Shown here piece by piece: positions 61,504 to 64,000 of a stretch of DNA of 64,000 nt (positions are counted from its first letter, which is position 1; the number at the start of each line of letters is the position of its first letter). The notes under the pieces were generated by a model. The model saw only the letters and a list, made by a program, of their open reading frames with translations. It ran no database searches and had not been told where the DNA came from. Origin of the DNA: Sinomonas mesophila (GTDB taxonomy: Bacteria; Actinomycetota; Actinomycetes; Actinomycetales; Micrococcaceae); NCBI RefSeq assembly GCF_001999765.1, contig NZ_KV908330.1, positions 25,852 through 89,851 of the forward strand. The letters are read 5' to 3'. The position numbers were made by a program, and so were the translations under genes.

Positions 61504-62986
61504 AGATCGCCGCCTCCTCGGACTCCTCCATGGGCTTGCCGAACGTCTCGGGCGGGAACTGGACCACGATCGCCAGCACCAGGAAGAGCGCCGCGAGGGT
61601 CGCGAACATGCCCGGGATGCCGGCGACGTCGAAGATCGCGCCGGAGATGAGCGGGAACAGGCCGCCGGAGAGCGAGCCCGCGGCGAGGATGATCGACGTG
61701 CCGAAGCCGCGCGTGTGCGTCGGGTAGTGCTCGGGCGCGAAGACCCAGATCGTCGTGTTGAGGATGATGACCGCGAAGTTGAACAGGAAGCCGAAGACGA
61801 CGATCCAGACGATGTCCGTGGCCAGGAAGGCCATCGACAGGCCGGCGGCGAAGCCGATGGCGGCGGCGGCCGTGAGGACCTTCTTGCGTGGCAGGCGGCT
61901 GGCCAGGAATGCCGCGGTCGCGGCACCGACGAGCGAGCCGGACTGCATGACGAGCGTGAACCACAGGCTCGTGTTCACGGCATAGCCGCGGGAGACGAGG
62001 ATCGTGGGCATGAGGGTCAGCATCGAGATCTGCGCGGCGTAGGACATGCAGACCGCGACGCACAGGAGCGCGGTACGGCTCAGGTACTTCCCGCGCAGGG
62101 CGTCCATCCACGTGGCCTGGGGGCCGGTCGGCGCAGTCTCGAGGTGCGGGTGGTGCGTGAGGTACGGCTCGGGGTCCGGGATCGGCCCGGAGAGCTTGCC
62201 GCGCGCAAGCCGCGTGATGACGAGGTTGGCCTCCTCGATCCTGCCCTTGGAGGCCAAGAAGCGGGGCGTCTCCGGGACGTAGCGCCGGAACCACATGACG
62301 AGGATGGCCGGGATGAACAGGAGGCCGAAGACCCAGCGCCAACGGTCCTCGCCGGTGAAGAGCGTGAACACAAGGATGCCGAAGGCGGGCGCGAGCATGT
62401 TGCCAAGGCCGGCGGCGGTGACGTTGATGAGGCCGACGGCGGTGCCGCGGTGCTTCGCTGCGAAGAACTCGGCCATCATGATGACCGCAACCGCGATCTC
62501 GCCGCCGAGGCCGAAGCCCACGATGAAGCGTCCGGCCGCGAGGATCGGGTAGTTCGGGGCGACGGCGCACAGGAGCGAGCCCGCCGCGAAGATGATCAGG
62601 TTGATGATGAGCATATTGCGGCGTCCAAAGCGGTCCGCGACGAGGCCCGTCAGGATGCGCCCGAGCGCCGTGGCCGTGAACGTCATCGTGTTCAGGAGGC
62701 CGATCTCGAGGCCGCCGAGCCCCCAGGCCTCGCGGAGCACGGGGCCCGTGATGCCCACGGCGTTTTGCTCGAGAGCGTCGAAGAAGACGCCGAGCAGGAT
62801 CATGAGGCCGATGTGGCGGTGCGCGCCGGTGACGCCGATGCGCGAGTAGGCGCCCTCGATCTGGGATGCGAGCGGGCTCGGAGCCTCGTCCGGCTTGGCG
62901 TGTCCGCCATGCGCGTGCCCGCTGCTGCCGGCGACACTGCCGACGGCGCTCGAGGCTGGGGGTGGGGAGGGAATCTGCTGGTCCAT
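61493..62986 (-). CDS. MFS transporter, sugar/acid porter type
   Basis: A 497-residue 12-helix transporter with a histidine/proline-rich cytoplasmic N-terminus of about 60 residues (for example HAHGGHAKPDEAP). MFS signatures GLVADRFGRRN and the helix-4 sequence GFGLGGEIAVAVIMMAEFF are present, with the RRYVPETPRFLASKGR loop typical of the metabolite:H+ symporter/sugar porter group. ATG at 62986 has GAGGAG upstream. The promoter region carries the inverted repeat at 63078-63102. Substrate unknown. Confidence 0.88.
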   Translation of the reverse strand: MDQQIPSPPPASSAVGSVAGSSGHAHGGHAKPDEAPSPLASQIEGAYSRIGVTGAHRHIGLMILLGVFFDALEQNAVGITGPVLREAWGLGGLEIGLLNTMTFTATALGRILTGLVADRFGRRNMLIINLIIFAAGSLLCAVAPNYPILAAGRFIVGFGLGGEIAVAVIMMAEFFAAKHRGTAVGLINVTAAGLGNMLAPAFGILVFTLFTGEDRWRWVFGLLFIPAILVMWFRRYVPETPRFLASKGRIEEANLVITRLARGKLSGPIPDPEPYLTHHPHLETAPTGPQATWMDALRGKYLSRTALLCVAVCMSYAAQISMLTLMPTILVSRGYAVNTSLWFTLVMQSGSLVGAATAAFLASRLPRKKVLTAAAAIGFAAGLSMAFLATDIVWIVVFGFLFNFAVIILNTTIWVFAPEHYPTHTRGFGTSIILAAGSLSGGLFPLISGAIFDVAGIPGMFATLAALFLVLAIVVQFPPETFGKPMEESEEAAIYGH

Positions 62987-63077
62987 TGCTGCTCCTCGGA
63001 GCTCACAGGGATGGAAATTTTCCGCTTCGCGAAAATCTTGCACTGCGATGCGGAATGTGACCCAGATTACCCCCCAT

Positions 63078-63102
63078 TTGGTATCCCATCAAGGGATACC
63101 AA
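63078..63102. promoter_or_regulatory. inverted repeat TTGGTATCCC-N5-GGGATACCAA
   Basis: Perfect 10-bp arms at 63078-63087 and 63093-63102 with a 5-base spacer, 90-115 bp upstream of the MFS start. Each arm resembles the TTGGGATCCC half of the 60535 operators, so one regulator (probably the FCD GntR) could bind both. Confidence 0.7.
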
Positions 63103-63126
63103 GCGGATCATCCCTTCGGATGAGGC

Positions 63127-63981
63127 TCAGACCTCCGTCCTCCAGCTGTGCTCGGGCTCATAGCCGAGCATCCGGCGAGCCTTGTCGATCGAGAGGAGCG
63201 TCTCGTGTTCGCGGAGCTCCCGCGTGAGGCGCACCCCGGGGAAGACCTCGGCCGCGAGCGCGGCCGAGGGGACGGACATGACCGTGTCCGCCGCCGCGAT
63301 GATGTAGGCCTCGAAACCGGGGCGGCCGGCCTCGAGGGCGCGGCGCACCGCCTGGGCGCCGTCGCGCGCGTCGATGTATCCCCAGAGGTTCCACTTGCGT
63401 CCGCGCGGGTCGGCGTCGAAGGACGGGAACTCCGCGTAGTCCCCCGGGGCCATGACGTTGGAGAAGCGCAGGGCGCTGACGCTCAGCCCGGGGTCCCAGC
63501 GGCACAGCTGGACGGCCATCTGCTCCTCGAGATGCTTGACGAGCGAGTACGTGCTCTCGGGGCGCGCCGCGTACTCCTCGTCGACAGGGATGTAGGGCGG
63601 CGGCGTGTCGAAGGGCAGGCCGAGCAGGGTCTCGCTCGAGGCGTAGACGATCCGCCCAACCCCCGCGCGGCGCGCAGCCTGGAAGACGTTGTACGTCGCG
63701 AGCATGTTGTTGCGGAACGTCGCGGCGTCCGGGGCCAGTCCCGGCGCCGGGATCGCGGCGAGGTGCACGACGGCGTCGACCCCGCCGTGGCGGTCGTCGA
63801 CGCCCACGAGCGCGTCGGCCACCTGGCCATAGTCCGTGAGGTCGATGCGGATGAATCCGGGCCCGGGCTCCCCCACGGCGTCGAGGTTCCAGACCGTATG
63901 GCCCTCCTCGCGCAGGTGCGCGAGCACCGCCCTGCCAAGCTTGCCGCTTCCGCCGGTGAGTGCGATCTCCATGCGACCCAT
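63127..63981 (-). CDS. NAD(P)-dependent epimerase/uronate-dehydrogenase-like SDR
   Basis: A 284-residue extended SDR. Nucleotide-binding motif GGSGKLGRA (10-18), VHLAAIPAPG, SSETLLG, and the catalytic Y145-x3-K149 in YSLVK. Uronate dehydrogenase and NDP-sugar epimerase families share this layout; no substrate can be named. Start ATG at 63981 has a GGGGTG sequence nearby; an ATG at 63972 would match MEIALTGG starts. Immediately upstream of the MFS operon (141 bp), so probably first gene of the same regulon. Confidence 0.85.
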   Translation of the reverse strand: MGRMEIALTGGSGKLGRAVLAHLREEGHTVWNLDAVGEPGPGFIRIDLTDYGQVADALVGVDDRHGGVDAVVHLAAIPAPGLAPDAATFRNNMLATYNVFQAARRAGVGRIVYASSETLLGLPFDTPPPYIPVDEEYAARPESTYSLVKHLEEQMAVQLCRWDPGLSVSALRFSNVMAPGDYAEFPSFDADPRGRKWNLWGYIDARDGAQAVRRALEAGRPGFEAYIIAAADTVMSVPSAALAAEVFPGVRLTRELREHETLLSIDKARRMLGYEPEHSWRTEV

Positions 63982-64000
63982 GCTCTGTCACCCCGCCGCA

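Overview
The window is chromosomal DNA of a very high-GC actinobacterium, about 70% GC or more by eye, with dense coding and many ATGA/GTGA stop-start overlaps. Gene content and order (Rv2175c-pknL-aroG-plsC-fadD15; gcvH-garA-ftsR-BFN-merR; parA-scpA-scpB-rluB-cmk-der) match conserved actinobacterial blocks also known from Mycobacterium. Protein style, the tRNA-Pro and the mraZ leader suggest Micrococcaceae (Arthrobacter/Sinomonas-like); the genus is an inference. No rRNA, prophage, insertion sequence or CRISPR array is visible.

Layout. 1-2.5 kb: start of the division/cell-wall (dcw) cluster on the minus strand (mraZ, rsmH, ftsL-like, perhaps the first codons of ftsI), with a four-box MraZ operator. 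2.9-4.7 kb: a DUF3040 membrane protein and DinB. 4.8-18.2 kb: lipoprotein, polyprenyl diphosphate synthase, Rv2175c-like regulator, LysM/lytic transglycosylase, PASTA kinase PknL, class II DAHP synthase, PlsC, two tandem lipases, a ROK sugar kinase and FadD15. 18.3-24.4 kb: MinD-like ATPase, pyruvate carboxylase and a ParA-like ATPase. 24.4-27.4 kb: the GarA/FtsR/GcvH block. 27.6-30.4 kb: Fpg-type DNA glycosylase, membrane protein, LLM flavin monooxygenase.

30.5-38.0 kb: a compact five-gene operon, SWIM / DUF5691 / MoxR ATPase / DUF5682 / VWA, with overlapping or almost overlapping genes. It has no assigned function that I can name and is the best candidate for an undescribed system. Its DUF5682 gene is split by one extra C in a C5 run. 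38.1-46.3 kb: quinone oxidoreductase, tRNA-Pro(GGG), and the der-cmk-tyrA-rluB-scpB-scpA-parA operon. 46.5-50.4 kb: C4-dicarboxylate transporter DctA, divergent from its likely sensor kinase and response regulator. 50.5-55.1 kb: small acidic proteins, a structured low-GC leader, a glycine-rich LPETG surface protein, CspA, a MobA/MocA-like nucleotidyltransferase and an AztD-like zinc chaperone with a candidate operator.

55.2-64 kb: a minus-strand accessory catabolic cluster. It holds a D-hydantoinase-like amidohydrolase, an arylmalonate-decarboxylase-like protein, two hydantoin-racemase-fold proteins that both lack the family cysteines, a GntR/FCD regulator, two MFS transporters and an NAD-dependent epimerase. 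Paired palindromes in front of the two transporter genes point to one local regulator. No carbamoylase is present, so the pathway is not the textbook hydantoin route.
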